A DNA stretch of 64,000 nucleotides from NCBI GenBank assembly GCA_017550285.1, contig JAFZPP010000028.1, forward strand, positions 1 to 64,000, read 5' to 3'. The position numbers and the translations under genes were made by a program. The notes under the pieces are model-generated. The model had not been told where the DNA came from and searched no databases. It worked only from the letters and a program-made list of their open reading frames with translations. Within the stretch, counting starts at the first letter, position 1. Each line of letters opens with the position of its first letter. Source of the stretch: Oscillospiraceae bacterium (lineage in GTDB: Bacteria; Bacillota; Clostridia; Oscillospirales; Ruminococcaceae). Below, piece after piece: positions 54,074 through 62,745 of the stretch.

Positions 54074-55045
54074 ATGGATATTTCCGTTATCATCGCACAG
54101 ACCGGCAAGCTCTTTCTTATTCTCTGTCTCGGATTCGCTCTGGCAAGAATCGAGCTGCTTGATCTGCATACCAAACAAAAACTGACGAAAATTCTGCTCT
54201 ATGTCACGACACCGCTCATGATGATTGACGCATTCTATGACCGGATGAAAATGCAGGAGCAGCAGAATACAGGCTCAACGGTTTCTGTCGGAATGCTGTT
54301 TGTTTACGCATTCGCGTTTTATCTGATTCTCATTATATTTTCACTGCTGCTGACGGCACTGATCCGTCCGCCGAAATATGACCGGCGTCTCTATATGTTC
54401 ATGACAATCTTCGGAAATGTCGGTTTCATGGGATTTCCGCTCGTGCAGTCTGTATACGGCACAGAGGGACTCTTTTATGCCGCAATCGTCAACAGCGTAT
54501 TCAATATCTTTGTCTATACTTTCGGCGTCGTTCTCATGGGCGGCGCAGGAGATGCTGAGAATATGCCGCTGACAGAACGGATGCGCACTATTCCGTGGAA
54601 AAAGCTGCTGCTGACGCCGGCTGTCATCGGTACAGCTGTCGGTCTCCTCATATTCATATTCCGGATACACCTGCCGGATATCATTGCAGATACCTGCGGA
54701 ACGCTCGGCGATCTGACGTCGCCGCTTGCGATGCTTGTAGTCGGTGCCAATCTCAGCGGCATGAAAATCAAGGATGTCCTGACAAATATGCGCATGAATG
54801 TTTATGTGCTCCTGCGGCAGATCGCACTCCCGCTGGTTTTCTGGCTGCTGATCAGCCGGCTTGTGCAGCATCCTGTACTTGCACCGACACTGCTGCTGAT
54901 GAGCTGCATGCCCGTTGCAAATACGACTGCACTGTTTGCCACAGAATACAACGGAAACGAAAAGCTCGCGTCACAGGGCATCTTCCTGACGACACTGTTC
55001 TCGCTCGTTTCGTTTCCGCTGATTATATGGATTTGTGTTCGATAG
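54074..55045 (+). CDS. AEC family transporter
   Basis: 323 residues, about ten membrane helices in two halves separated by a short polar loop (about 158-175). LGFALARIELLDLHTKQKLTKILLYVTTPLMM and GNVGFMGFPLVQSVYGTEGL are characteristic of the auxin-efflux-carrier family, which in bacteria exports or takes up organic acids such as malate. The substrate here is unknown. Shares a transcript with degV. Ends at a hairpin that also covers the 3' end of the convergent HD gene. Confidence 0.88.
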   Translation: MDISVIIAQTGKLFLILCLGFALARIELLDLHTKQKLTKILLYVTTPLMMIDAFYDRMKMQEQQNTGSTVSVGMLFVYAFAFYLILIIFSLLLTALIRPPKYDRRLYMFMTIFGNVGFMGFPLVQSVYGTEGLFYAAIVNSVFNIFVYTFGVVLMGGAGDAENMPLTERMRTIPWKKLLLTPAVIGTAVGLLIFIFRIHLPDIIADTCGTLGDLTSPLAMLVVGANLSGMKIKDVLTNMRMNVYVLLRQIALPLVFWLLISRLVQHPVLAPTLLLMSCMPVANTTALFATEYNGNEKLASQGIFLTTLFSLVSFPLIIWICVR

Positions 55046-55046
55046 T

Positions 55047-55613
55047 TTATGTGCCCTCGCAAGCCAGTTTTGCGAGGGTTTCATTTTTGATTTCGTGCCG
55101 GAGCGCCGTCAGCCATTCAGAAAAAACAACCGCATCATAGGCATAGGTCAGGTTCAGCTCACGCTCATGCGCAGACCAGGTATCAAGCGGCGATTCATTA
55201 TGCTGAATCAATGCTTCGAGCTTATCCAGCGCTCGAAACAGCTTTGCCTCCGCAGTCTGCCGCGCCTGCATTTCCGCAAAAAGAGCCGTAAAATCCGCTT
55301 TGATTTCCGGTGGCAGCGTCTGAACCCATTGATTCAGCAAAGCATCCTCATGCGCTCTGTCCGACTCGGTCTTTTCAAAGGTCGGGATATCGCCTGTAAA
55401 GCATTCACCGAGATCATGAATCAGACACATCGCTGTGACCTTGTCCATATCCGTATCCGGAAATTCATGCCGCAGAAGCTGCGCCATAAGTGCAATCCGC
55501 CAGCTGTGTTCCGCTACGCTTTCGACCCTGCGCTGACTTGTCGTACAATGACGCGGCGTATCTTTCAGACGTTCCGCAACATGCAGAATTGAGAGATATG
55601 ATCGTGCATCCAT
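55047..55613 (-). CDS. HD-domain phosphohydrolase (YfbR/HDDC2-like)
   Basis: 188 residues. HD motif: RVESVAEHSWRIALMA (first His), MCLIHDLGECFTGDIP (His-Asp), and a distal Asp in RALDKLEALIQH. This pattern is that of YfbR/HDDC2 5'-deoxynucleotidases, which dephosphorylate deoxynucleoside monophosphates. Begins 8 bases after the rarA stop, RBS GGAG, so both are cotranscribed. Confidence 0.85.
   Translation of the reverse strand: MDARSYLSILHVAERLKDTPRHCTTSQRRVESVAEHSWRIALMAQLLRHEFPDTDMDKVTAMCLIHDLGECFTGDIPTFEKTESDRAHEDALLNQWVQTLPPEIKADFTALFAEMQARQTAEAKLFRALDKLEALIQHNESPLDTWSAHERELNLTYAYDAVVFSEWLTALRHEIKNETLAKLACEGT
55054..55078 (+). terminator. Terminator of the degV-AEC operon
   Basis: CCCTCGCAA pairs with TTGCGAGGG, followed by TTTCATTTTT. 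Lies inside the 3' end of the convergent HD gene. Confidence 0.75.
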
Positions 55614-55621
55614 ATGTGCTC

Positions 55622-56881
55622 CTATTTCTTGATCTTTTCCCAGTATGCCTTTGCAGACTGCTCTGCCTTATTCTCACCGTAATGATAGTAAACACGATCT
55701 TTCAGCGTATCCGGCAGATACTGCTGCTGTACCCAGTGATTCGGGTAATCGTGCGGATACAAATAATGCTGACCCTTATTTTGGACATCTGCGCCATCGA
55801 AATGGACATTTTGCAGCGCACGCGGAAAATCACCCGACAGTCCTGCACGAACATCAGCCGCAGCAGCGTCTATTGCAAGATAGGCGCTGTTTGATTTCGG
55901 CGCGGTTGCAAGCAATATCACTGCATCCGCAAGCGGCAGACGTGCCTCCGGAAGACCGAGCTGCAAGGCTGTATCGACCGCCGCTTTCACAATCGGAATT
56001 GCAAGCGGATAGGCAAGCCCGATGTCCTCAGATGCAATGCAAAGCAGCCGACGGCAGAGCGGAAGCAAATCCCCTGCCTCCATGAGCCGCGCCGCATAAT
56101 GCACCGCAGCATTTTCATCCGAGCCGCGAATCGACTTATGCAGGGCAGAAAGCAGATCGTAATGCTGATCGCCGTCGCGGTCATATCGCATATTACTGCG
56201 CTGCGTCAGTGCCTTGACCGAATCGAGCTCGATTTGCAGCGCCGGCTGCGTATGATCTGCGGCAAGCACAGAGAGCTCTACTGTATTCACTGCCTTCCTG
56301 ACATCCCCGCCGCATCCGGCTGCAATATAGGAAACTACCTCTGGTGAATAATGAATCGCAGTCCCCTGCTCCTCCGCCAGAAATCGGTATGCGCGCTCGA
56401 TTGCCGGACGCATCTGATCCTGTGTCACAGGTTTGAACTCGAATACCGTTGAGCGGCTGATAATTGCATTAAATACTGCAAAATATGGGTTTTCCGTTGT
56501 CGATGCAATCAGCGTCACACTGCCGTTTTCGATATATTCCAGCAGACTCTGCTGCTGCTTCTTATTGAGATACTGAATCTCGTCCAGATACAGCAGGACA
56601 CCGTTTGAGCCGAACAATGATCTGCTCTCCTGCAAAATCTCACGGATATCACCGACAGACGCCGTCGTTCCGTTGAGCTTATGCAGGGACATATCTGTTT
56701 TGTCAGCGATCATGCGTGCAAGTGTGGTCTTGCCGACGCCGGACGGACCGTAGAAGATCATATTCGGCACCTGTCCGGATTCGATAATGCGCCGCATCGG
56801 CATACCGGCAGCAAACAGATGTGGCTGTCCGACCATATCATCAATGCTTTGCGGTCTGAGCCGCTCTGCAAGTGGAATCAT
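55622..56881 (-). CDS. rarA: Replication-associated recombination protein RarA (MgsA)
   Basis: 419 residues. AAA+ ATPase: LAERLRPQSIDDMVGQPHL at the N-terminus, Walker A GPSGVGKT (residues 45-52), Walker B LLYLDEIQYLNKKQQ, sensor region STTENPYFAVFNAI, and the MgsA C-terminal domain (HKSIRGSDENAAVHYAARL, SEDIGLAYPLA, APKSNSAYLAI). Acts at stalled replication forks. RBS CGGAGGAG. Downstream HD gene is in the same operon; a GH9 gene on the same strand begins beyond it upstream, separated by a terminator. Confidence 0.94.
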   Translation of the reverse strand: MIPLAERLRPQSIDDMVGQPHLFAAGMPMRRIIESGQVPNMIFYGPSGVGKTTLARMIADKTDMSLHKLNGTTASVGDIREILQESRSLFGSNGVLLYLDEIQYLNKKQQQSLLEYIENGSVTLIASTTENPYFAVFNAIISRSTVFEFKPVTQDQMRPAIERAYRFLAEEQGTAIHYSPEVVSYIAAGCGGDVRKAVNTVELSVLAADHTQPALQIELDSVKALTQRSNMRYDRDGDQHYDLLSALHKSIRGSDENAAVHYAARLMEAGDLLPLCRRLLCIASEDIGLAYPLAIPIVKAAVDTALQLGLPEARLPLADAVILLATAPKSNSAYLAIDAAAADVRAGLSGDFPRALQNVHFDGADVQNKGQHYLYPHDYPNHWVQQQYLPDTLKDRVYYHYGENKAEQSAKAYWEKIKK

Positions 56882-56903
56882 AATCTCCTCCGATCAAAGA
56901 AGA

Positions 56904-56931
56904 AGCGGTGCACCGTAACTGATGCACCGCT
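56904..56931 (-). terminator. Terminator of the second GH9 cellulase gene
   Basis: A perfect 9-bp stem AGCGGTGCA/TGCACCGCT, followed on the minus strand by TCTTCTTTG. Confidence 0.7.
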
Positions 56932-56938
56932 GTTATCA

Positions 56939-59722
56939 TTATTTTGTGCCAAGCACGGAATAATTTATCAGTTTTGCAACATATTGCAGAATGCGAATGA
57001 CGTCATCACCGTTCAGATTGCCGTCCTTGAGGCAGTCAGCGTTCAGCTTGCCCTGTGCTGTGACATTTGCACCGGCATCCTCAGCGACGAGCCGAGCCAG
57101 CAGAACAGCATCGGAAACGTCAACTTCCTTATCGCAGTTGACATCGCCATAGAAGACATCAGACTTGCCGATATCGCTTACCTTTGTGGTCGAAATCGGC
57201 TCTGTATAGCCCTCGGGTTCCGGACAGCCTTCCGGAGCGGTACCCCAGACATGCTTGCCGTCAACATACAGCGTGATACGGTCGCACTCTTCCGGGCACT
57301 CATTCAGCGATTTGCCGGATTCTTCCTCAGATGCCATGCCCTCGCGGCTGTAGTCATTGGAGGAATCCCAGATTGCAACATGGCGTTCATTCGGATGCTC
57401 TTCATCAGCTGGAAGAATTGCCAGCTTCGGCGCAACAATCGCAAACTGGTAATCCATTTCACCGTAGTATTTGAATCCGGTCCATGTCATTTCAAAGTAG
57501 CAGTCGCCCTTGTCATTATACTGCACGATCTCCGTCTTAACCGTATACTCATTCTGCGAGTTTGCAGCCATTTTATCATACTGCATCTCCGGCTCAAGAT
57601 CATCCACCGTCTGACCTTCCGCAAGCAATTCGGAGATATTGAAGTAGTAACGAGCCTTTGCTTCCTTGAGGTAACGCGGCGGGAGCAGGGTTTCGTTGGT
57701 AAATGCAAGCAGAATCTGTGTGCTGCGGTTGGTGTCCTGACCGACAGCAGCTTTTACAACAAATTCGCGGAGCTCTTCCGGCGTTTTGTAGCTGGATTCC
57801 GGAGGCGGGAAGTTCTCCTGACTCTTCATATCGTCTGTACCGAAGAAGTGATAGAGACCTGCGCATGCGCCGACAACAGCTGCATTATAGTCAACAGCAA
57901 CTTCGTTATAGACATAGTCCTTCGTGATATCACGGTGCCAGTCCTGAGAATCCGGACCGCCGACCAGTGCACCCCAGAGGATATGCACCTGTGTCGGAGG
58001 ATTATCCATGTTCTGATCCTTGGAGCCGTGTGCAGCTCTGTGGTGCGGATGCGATGCCGCTGTCGGAGACCATCCGACAATATACGGACGGTTCATCGGG
58101 TTTTTGCCCATGATGTATTCCATCTGACCCTCAGCCCATTTTGCAAAGCGCAGCGGATCCTGATTCTTCTCATGGTTCTCTGCTTCCTTCGCATAAACGA
58201 GGCAGCAAAGCTGACCTGCTGTATTGTAACGTGCTGAGCCGTACTCATTCAGAACAGCAAATCCGGACGGAGAAGTCGAGAGGAAATCCTTCCAATCCGG
58301 CTTTGCGGGATCCTGATCCCACTCAAACGGCTTGTCATAGATCGTATCAACAAGACCCGGATCAAGATGCGTAATGCCCGACCAGAACTCACAGTTCCAG
58401 CGGAAGATATACCAGTCACGCTCGATATTGGTGACAGGTGCGAGCTTTGCAAACACGCCGCCCCAGACAGTATCCCAGCAGTGAACCCAGATATTGTTCC
58501 AGCAGTTATTCGTATCCTTCATGATTCTTCTGAACCAGCCGTTATACGGATGACCGCCGTTATCAAATGTGGTATCCATGTCAATCGAGATAATCGGGGT
58601 GATGTACTTCTCGTAGGCTTCCTCGTTGCGGACGGAAATATCGCCGTCGCAGGCGCAGTAATACAGCCAGACAGCAGCCCACGAAATTTCATCGTAGTCA
58701 TAGCTGGAGGTATAGAAACCGCCGTCGTATCCGAGGGTCAGAACCTTCATGCCCTCATCCTCTTCGTGCGAATTGACAGCCATTTCATACAGGTCCTTTG
58801 CACCCTTGAGGCACTTTTTCGCATAATCGGGATCGGTATCCTTAAAGTTCAGATAGCTGATTGCGAGTGCCGCAGATGCACCTGCACACATATCGGATGC
58901 ACGGGAATCCGTCTGCTTCGCCTTTGCCTTCGCAGCATTCGTCTCCTGATCATCCAGTTTGGATGCAGCAGCACCGACGGAATCGCCGCCCTTGAACACA
59001 TTGGTCTCGGTGCAAAGATAAGCCGGTCTTGCAAAATCAAGCAGATGCTCACCCTGAAGATCCGGACAGAGCCAGTAGTTATGGTCAATGTTGCCCTCGC
59101 CGACCTGATAGCAGTATGCGAGCAGCTTACCGTCCTTATCATAGTACAATGCTTTCAGGTAAAAATCGCAGAATGCGTGAAGAATATCCTCCATATGCTC
59201 TGCGTTGCCGGTTTTTTCGTATGCATCGCGGAATTCATAGTAACCCCAGCCGAGCGTCGATGCAGCATAGGAACCCGGGAGACCGAATTTAACATGGTCA
59301 CCGGCATCGTGCATGCCGCCCTCGAGATCAAGGCAACCGTCGCCGTCCGGATCAAGTTCGTCAATATGCTCCTGAATCCACGAATCCGGCAGATTGATGC
59401 CCTTGAAATCTTCGCCGTACTGCTTCAGCGGAATTGCCTGATCCTCCATATGGCAGTCCGCGCGCCATTCCAGTCTGCCGGTACGCTTGCCGCACTTGTT
59501 TGCATCATAAAAATGCAGCGTGTACTGAAGACCCTTGGCGAAGTTGACCTCAACATCGTCATAGGAAAAGCTGTCCGGATCAGGAAACTTCTTGTCGGCA
59601 TCGTCAACCGTTCCGGGATCCTCACCTGCTGTCGCATAAGCCGGCAGCGTGCAGGCGCCGAGCATCATTGCCGAAAGGCAGATGCAAAGACCTGACTTGA
59701 GAAAACGCAGTGATTGCTTCAT
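56939..59722 (-). CDS. Cellulosomal GH9 cellulase (GH9-CBM3c-dockerin), second copy type
   Basis: 927 residues, secreted. Signal region about 1-30, ending PAYA (signal peptidase I), though LGAC at residues 21-24 could also act as a lipobox. GH9 domain about 45-630 with intact catalytic residues: Asp139 and Asp142 in HDAGDHVKF, Glu607 in VYNEVAVDYN, and PHHRAAHG. CBM3c-like module about 650-830 (YYFNISELLAEGQTV, DYQFAIVAP, WDSSNDYSREGM, RITLYVDGKHVWG). Dockerin about 862-920 (YGDVNCDKEVDVSDAVLLAR, ADCLKDGNLNGDD). Same layout as the enzyme at 2050, but longer in the catalytic domain (an Ala/Lys-rich insert around residues 255-275). Start at 59722 lies behind GAGGAGGAG; a more upstream ATG at 59737 overlaps that site. 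Confidence 0.93.
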   Translation of the reverse strand: MKQSLRFLKSGLCICLSAMMLGACTLPAYATAGEDPGTVDDADKKFPDPDSFSYDDVEVNFAKGLQYTLHFYDANKCGKRTGRLEWRADCHMEDQAIPLKQYGEDFKGINLPDSWIQEHIDELDPDGDGCLDLEGGMHDAGDHVKFGLPGSYAASTLGWGYYEFRDAYEKTGNAEHMEDILHAFCDFYLKALYYDKDGKLLAYCYQVGEGNIDHNYWLCPDLQGEHLLDFARPAYLCTETNVFKGGDSVGAAASKLDDQETNAAKAKAKQTDSRASDMCAGASAALAISYLNFKDTDPDYAKKCLKGAKDLYEMAVNSHEEDEGMKVLTLGYDGGFYTSSYDYDEISWAAVWLYYCACDGDISVRNEEAYEKYITPIISIDMDTTFDNGGHPYNGWFRRIMKDTNNCWNNIWVHCWDTVWGGVFAKLAPVTNIERDWYIFRWNCEFWSGITHLDPGLVDTIYDKPFEWDQDPAKPDWKDFLSTSPSGFAVLNEYGSARYNTAGQLCCLVYAKEAENHEKNQDPLRFAKWAEGQMEYIMGKNPMNRPYIVGWSPTAASHPHHRAAHGSKDQNMDNPPTQVHILWGALVGGPDSQDWHRDITKDYVYNEVAVDYNAAVVGACAGLYHFFGTDDMKSQENFPPPESSYKTPEELREFVVKAAVGQDTNRSTQILLAFTNETLLPPRYLKEAKARYYFNISELLAEGQTVDDLEPEMQYDKMAANSQNEYTVKTEIVQYNDKGDCYFEMTWTGFKYYGEMDYQFAIVAPKLAILPADEEHPNERHVAIWDSSNDYSREGMASEEESGKSLNECPEECDRITLYVDGKHVWGTAPEGCPEPEGYTEPISTTKVSDIGKSDVFYGDVNCDKEVDVSDAVLLARLVAEDAGANVTAQGKLNADCLKDGNLNGDDVIRILQYVAKLINYSVLGTK

Positions 59723-59874
59723 GAAACTCCTCCTCATTCTTTACCTGTTGATTACTCTCGAAACCCCAAAAGTCACAAAGCATTTGGCTGTTTATAGAAA
59801 AGAATCTGTCTGCTCGGCTTTTGTTTTTATGATTGGCACAGCCGCAGGGATGCAGACAATTCTGTTTCTACCTT

Positions 59875-62622
59875 TTACTGATTCTTCATGCCGCAGCAGA
59901 ATTTATATTTTTTTCCGCTGCCGCAGGGACACGGATCGTTCGGACGCGCCTTCTTCTGGGAGGTCGCCTGACGGGTAAAGCTGCCGTCGCCGGCACCGGC
60001 ATTCGGTGCATCCGGCTTTGCAACCTGCTCGCGCTCAGGTGCCTTGTTCTCTGCCAGCTTGATTGTCAGCAGCAGACGAACCGTATCCTCACGGATTGCC
60101 TCGACCATGGCATCGAACATCTCAAAGCCCTCATAACGATATTCGACAACAGGGTTCTTCTGTGCATATCCGCGGAGACCCATACCGCGCTTGAGCTCGT
60201 CCATATCGTCGATATGTGCCATCCACTTTGTATCGACGACCTTGAGCAGAACAACGCGCTCAAGCTCTCTGAGCTCATCATGACCGATCGAATCCTCACG
60301 CATCTGATAGACCGCAAGGGTACGGTCGGTCAGCATCTTCACGATATCATCGCGTTCGGTTTCGTTGAGCTTCTGATCATCCCACTCGAAATCCTCCGGA
60401 ACCGTAATCCAGTCCATGAAGTATTCGCGCAGTCCGACCAGATTCCAGTTTGCCTTGTCGCCGGCATCTGCAAGATATGTCGTAACCGTCGTGCGGATCA
60501 GATCCTTGATCATATCAACGATGTATGCATGGAGATCCTGACCGTCAAGCACCTGACTGCGCTGACCGTAGATGATCTCTCTCTGCGTGTTCATGACATC
60601 GTCGTAGTTGAGGACGTTCTTACGGGTTGCAAAGTGCATACCCTCTACCTTTTTCTGGCAGGACTCGATGACCTTGGACATCATCTTGCTCTCAATCGGC
60701 ATATCCTCGTCAACATTAAGGCGTGCCATCATGTTTTCAAGACGGTCGCCTGCGAAAATACGCATCAGATCATCCTCAACGGAGAGGAAGAAGCGGCTCT
60801 CACCTTCATCGCCCTGACGGCCGGAACGACCGCGGAGCTGGTTGTCGATACGTCTGGACTCATGACGCTCCGTACCGAGAATGTACAGACCGCCTGCCGC
60901 CTTAACGTCAACAGCCTTTTCCTTGACCTCTTCATTGAATTTATCATAGAGTGAACGATAGACCTCACGCGCTGCGAGAATCTCTTCGTCCTCTGTATCG
61001 GCATAGCCGACAGCCTCCGTGATGATATCCTCCGGAATTTCGCGCTTGCGCATCTCTGCCTTGGCGAGAAATTCCGCATTACCGCCGAGCATGATATCAG
61101 TACCACGGCCGGCCATGTTCGTCGCAATCGTAACTGAACCGTATTTACCTGCCTGTGCGACGATTTCAGCTTCCTTCGCGTGATATTTTGCATTCAGCAC
61201 CTCATGCTTGATACCGCGGCGCTTGAGCATTTCGGACAGCTTTTCGGATTTATCAATCGAAACAGTACCGACCAGAACCGGCTGACCCTTTTCGTGACAT
61301 TCAATGATCTGGTCAATGATTGCCTTGTACTTTGCCTTTTCGGTACGGAAAATCAGGTCAGGCTGATCAATACGGATGACAGGCTTGTTCGTCGGAATCG
61401 AAATAACGTCGAGCTTGTAGATTTCGCGGAACTCGTCCTCCTCCGTCATAGCCGTACCGGTCATACCGGAGAGCTTCTTGTACAGACGGAAATAATTCTG
61501 GAAGGTAACGGTTGCAAGTGTCTTGGACTCATGCTTGACCTTGACGCCTTCCTTTGCCTCGATTGCCTGATGCAGACCGTCATTGTAGCGTCTGCCCATC
61601 ATCATACGGCCGGTGTTCTCATCAACAATGATGATCTCATCGTCCTTGATGACGTAATCGGTATCAAGATGCATAATACCATGCGCCTTGATCGCCTGAT
61701 TGATGTGGTGCAGGAGCGTCATATTCTCCATATCCATGAGGTTTTCCACATGGAAATAGCTTTCAGCTTTCTTCACGCCGCGGCGGGTGATCGTCGCAGT
61801 CTTTGCCTTTTCGTCGATGATATAGTCAGCATCCTCAAAGGCTTCATCCTGGTCTTCCTTGTCATCCGTCTCGACAACCGTAACCGGCGTCAGGGTACGG
61901 GCAAAGCGATCTGCCTGCTCGTACATATCCGTAGACTTGTCACCTCTGCCGGAAATAATCAGCGGCGTTCTTGCCTCGTCGATGAGAATGGAGTCCACCT
62001 CGTCCACGATTGCAAAATTCGGTGCGCGCTGTACACGGTCCTTCTTATAAATGACCATGTTGTCACGCAGATAGTCAAAGCCCATTTCGTTGTTGGTGCC
62101 GTAGGTGACATCGCAGGCATATGCAGCACGGCGCTCGTCATTGTTGAGATCATGAATGATGCAGCCGACCGTCAGACCGAGGAAGCGAAGCACCTTGCCC
62201 ATTTCGTCAGACTGTGTTTTTGCCAGATAGTCGTTAACCGTAACAACATGGACACCGTCGCCGGACAGTCCGTTCAGATAGGAAGCGACACACGCGACCA
62301 GTGTTTTACCTTCACCTGTACGCATCTCGGCAATTCTGCCCTGATGCAGAACAATGGCACCGATGATCTGAACCGGAAACGGCTTTTTACCGAGAATACG
62401 GTCTGCCGCCTCACGGACTGTCGCCAGTGCTTCTACCATAATATCATCAAGCGTTTCGCCGTTGGCAAGGCGCTCACGGAATTCTGCTGTCTTCGCTTTC
62501 AGAGAAGCATCCGACAGACCCTTATACTCCTCATCCAGATCAAGAACCTTCTTCTTGATCGGCTCAATTTTTGCAAGTTCTTTTTCGCTGTAGGATCCGA
62601 AGATCCTGTTAAGTAAACTCAT
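59875..62622 (-). CDS. secA: Preprotein translocase ATPase SecA
   Basis: 915 residues. Helicase-like motor: MRTGEGKTLVACVASYLN (Walker A), VDSILIDEARTPLIISG (DEAD-like), second motor domain TNMAGRGTDIMLGGN and ERHESRRIDNQLRGRSGRQGD; C-terminal zinc finger CPCGSGKKYKFCC. It drives exported proteins, including the dockerin enzymes here, through SecYEG. Start at 62622 (MSLLNRIFGSYSEKE); the open frame upstream to 62643 lacks a better binding site. Promoter upstream; followed by the GH9 gene on the same strand with a 150-base gap in which I see no clear terminator. Confidence 0.96.
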   Translation of the reverse strand: MSLLNRIFGSYSEKELAKIEPIKKKVLDLDEEYKGLSDASLKAKTAEFRERLANGETLDDIMVEALATVREAADRILGKKPFPVQIIGAIVLHQGRIAEMRTGEGKTLVACVASYLNGLSGDGVHVVTVNDYLAKTQSDEMGKVLRFLGLTVGCIIHDLNNDERRAAYACDVTYGTNNEMGFDYLRDNMVIYKKDRVQRAPNFAIVDEVDSILIDEARTPLIISGRGDKSTDMYEQADRFARTLTPVTVVETDDKEDQDEAFEDADYIIDEKAKTATITRRGVKKAESYFHVENLMDMENMTLLHHINQAIKAHGIMHLDTDYVIKDDEIIIVDENTGRMMMGRRYNDGLHQAIEAKEGVKVKHESKTLATVTFQNYFRLYKKLSGMTGTAMTEEDEFREIYKLDVISIPTNKPVIRIDQPDLIFRTEKAKYKAIIDQIIECHEKGQPVLVGTVSIDKSEKLSEMLKRRGIKHEVLNAKYHAKEAEIVAQAGKYGSVTIATNMAGRGTDIMLGGNAEFLAKAEMRKREIPEDIITEAVGYADTEDEEILAAREVYRSLYDKFNEEVKEKAVDVKAAGGLYILGTERHESRRIDNQLRGRSGRQGDEGESRFFLSVEDDLMRIFAGDRLENMMARLNVDEDMPIESKMMSKVIESCQKKVEGMHFATRKNVLNYDDVMNTQREIIYGQRSQVLDGQDLHAYIVDMIKDLIRTTVTTYLADAGDKANWNLVGLREYFMDWITVPEDFEWDDQKLNETERDDIVKMLTDRTLAVYQMREDSIGHDELRELERVVLLKVVDTKWMAHIDDMDELKRGMGLRGYAQKNPVVEYRYEGFEMFDAMVEAIREDTVRLLLTIKLAENKAPEREQVAKPDAPNAGAGDGSFTRQATSQKKARPNDPCPCGSGKKYKFCCGMKNQ

Positions 62623-62699
62623 TGAATAACCGCCTTTACACATAATCCGGAATCATCGTCCGGGCAGACTTCGCCCTTTGCTGTATTCCATACATATTT

Positions 62700-62728
62700 A
62701 GTTTACTATATATTTCATCATTTGTCAA
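62700..62728 (-). promoter_or_regulatory. Promoter of secA
   Basis: Perfect TTGACA (62728-62723), 17 bp, TAAACT (62705-62700) on the minus strand, right behind the murD stop. Confidence 0.7.
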
Positions 62729-62745
62729 TAGGTAAAGGGAAATTT

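Noticed and set aside
56681-58237. A 518-codon open frame on the plus strand across rarA and the second GH9 gene
   Set aside because: Antisense to two well-supported genes, no binding site or known domain, Ile/Cys-rich shadow composition.
58367-59695. A 442-codon plus-strand frame inside the second GH9 gene
   Set aside because: Antisense shadow of a conserved catalytic domain; no start signals.
61180-62616. A 478-codon plus-strand frame inside secA
   Set aside because: Antisense to SecA motor domains; composition reflects the complement of SecA codons.
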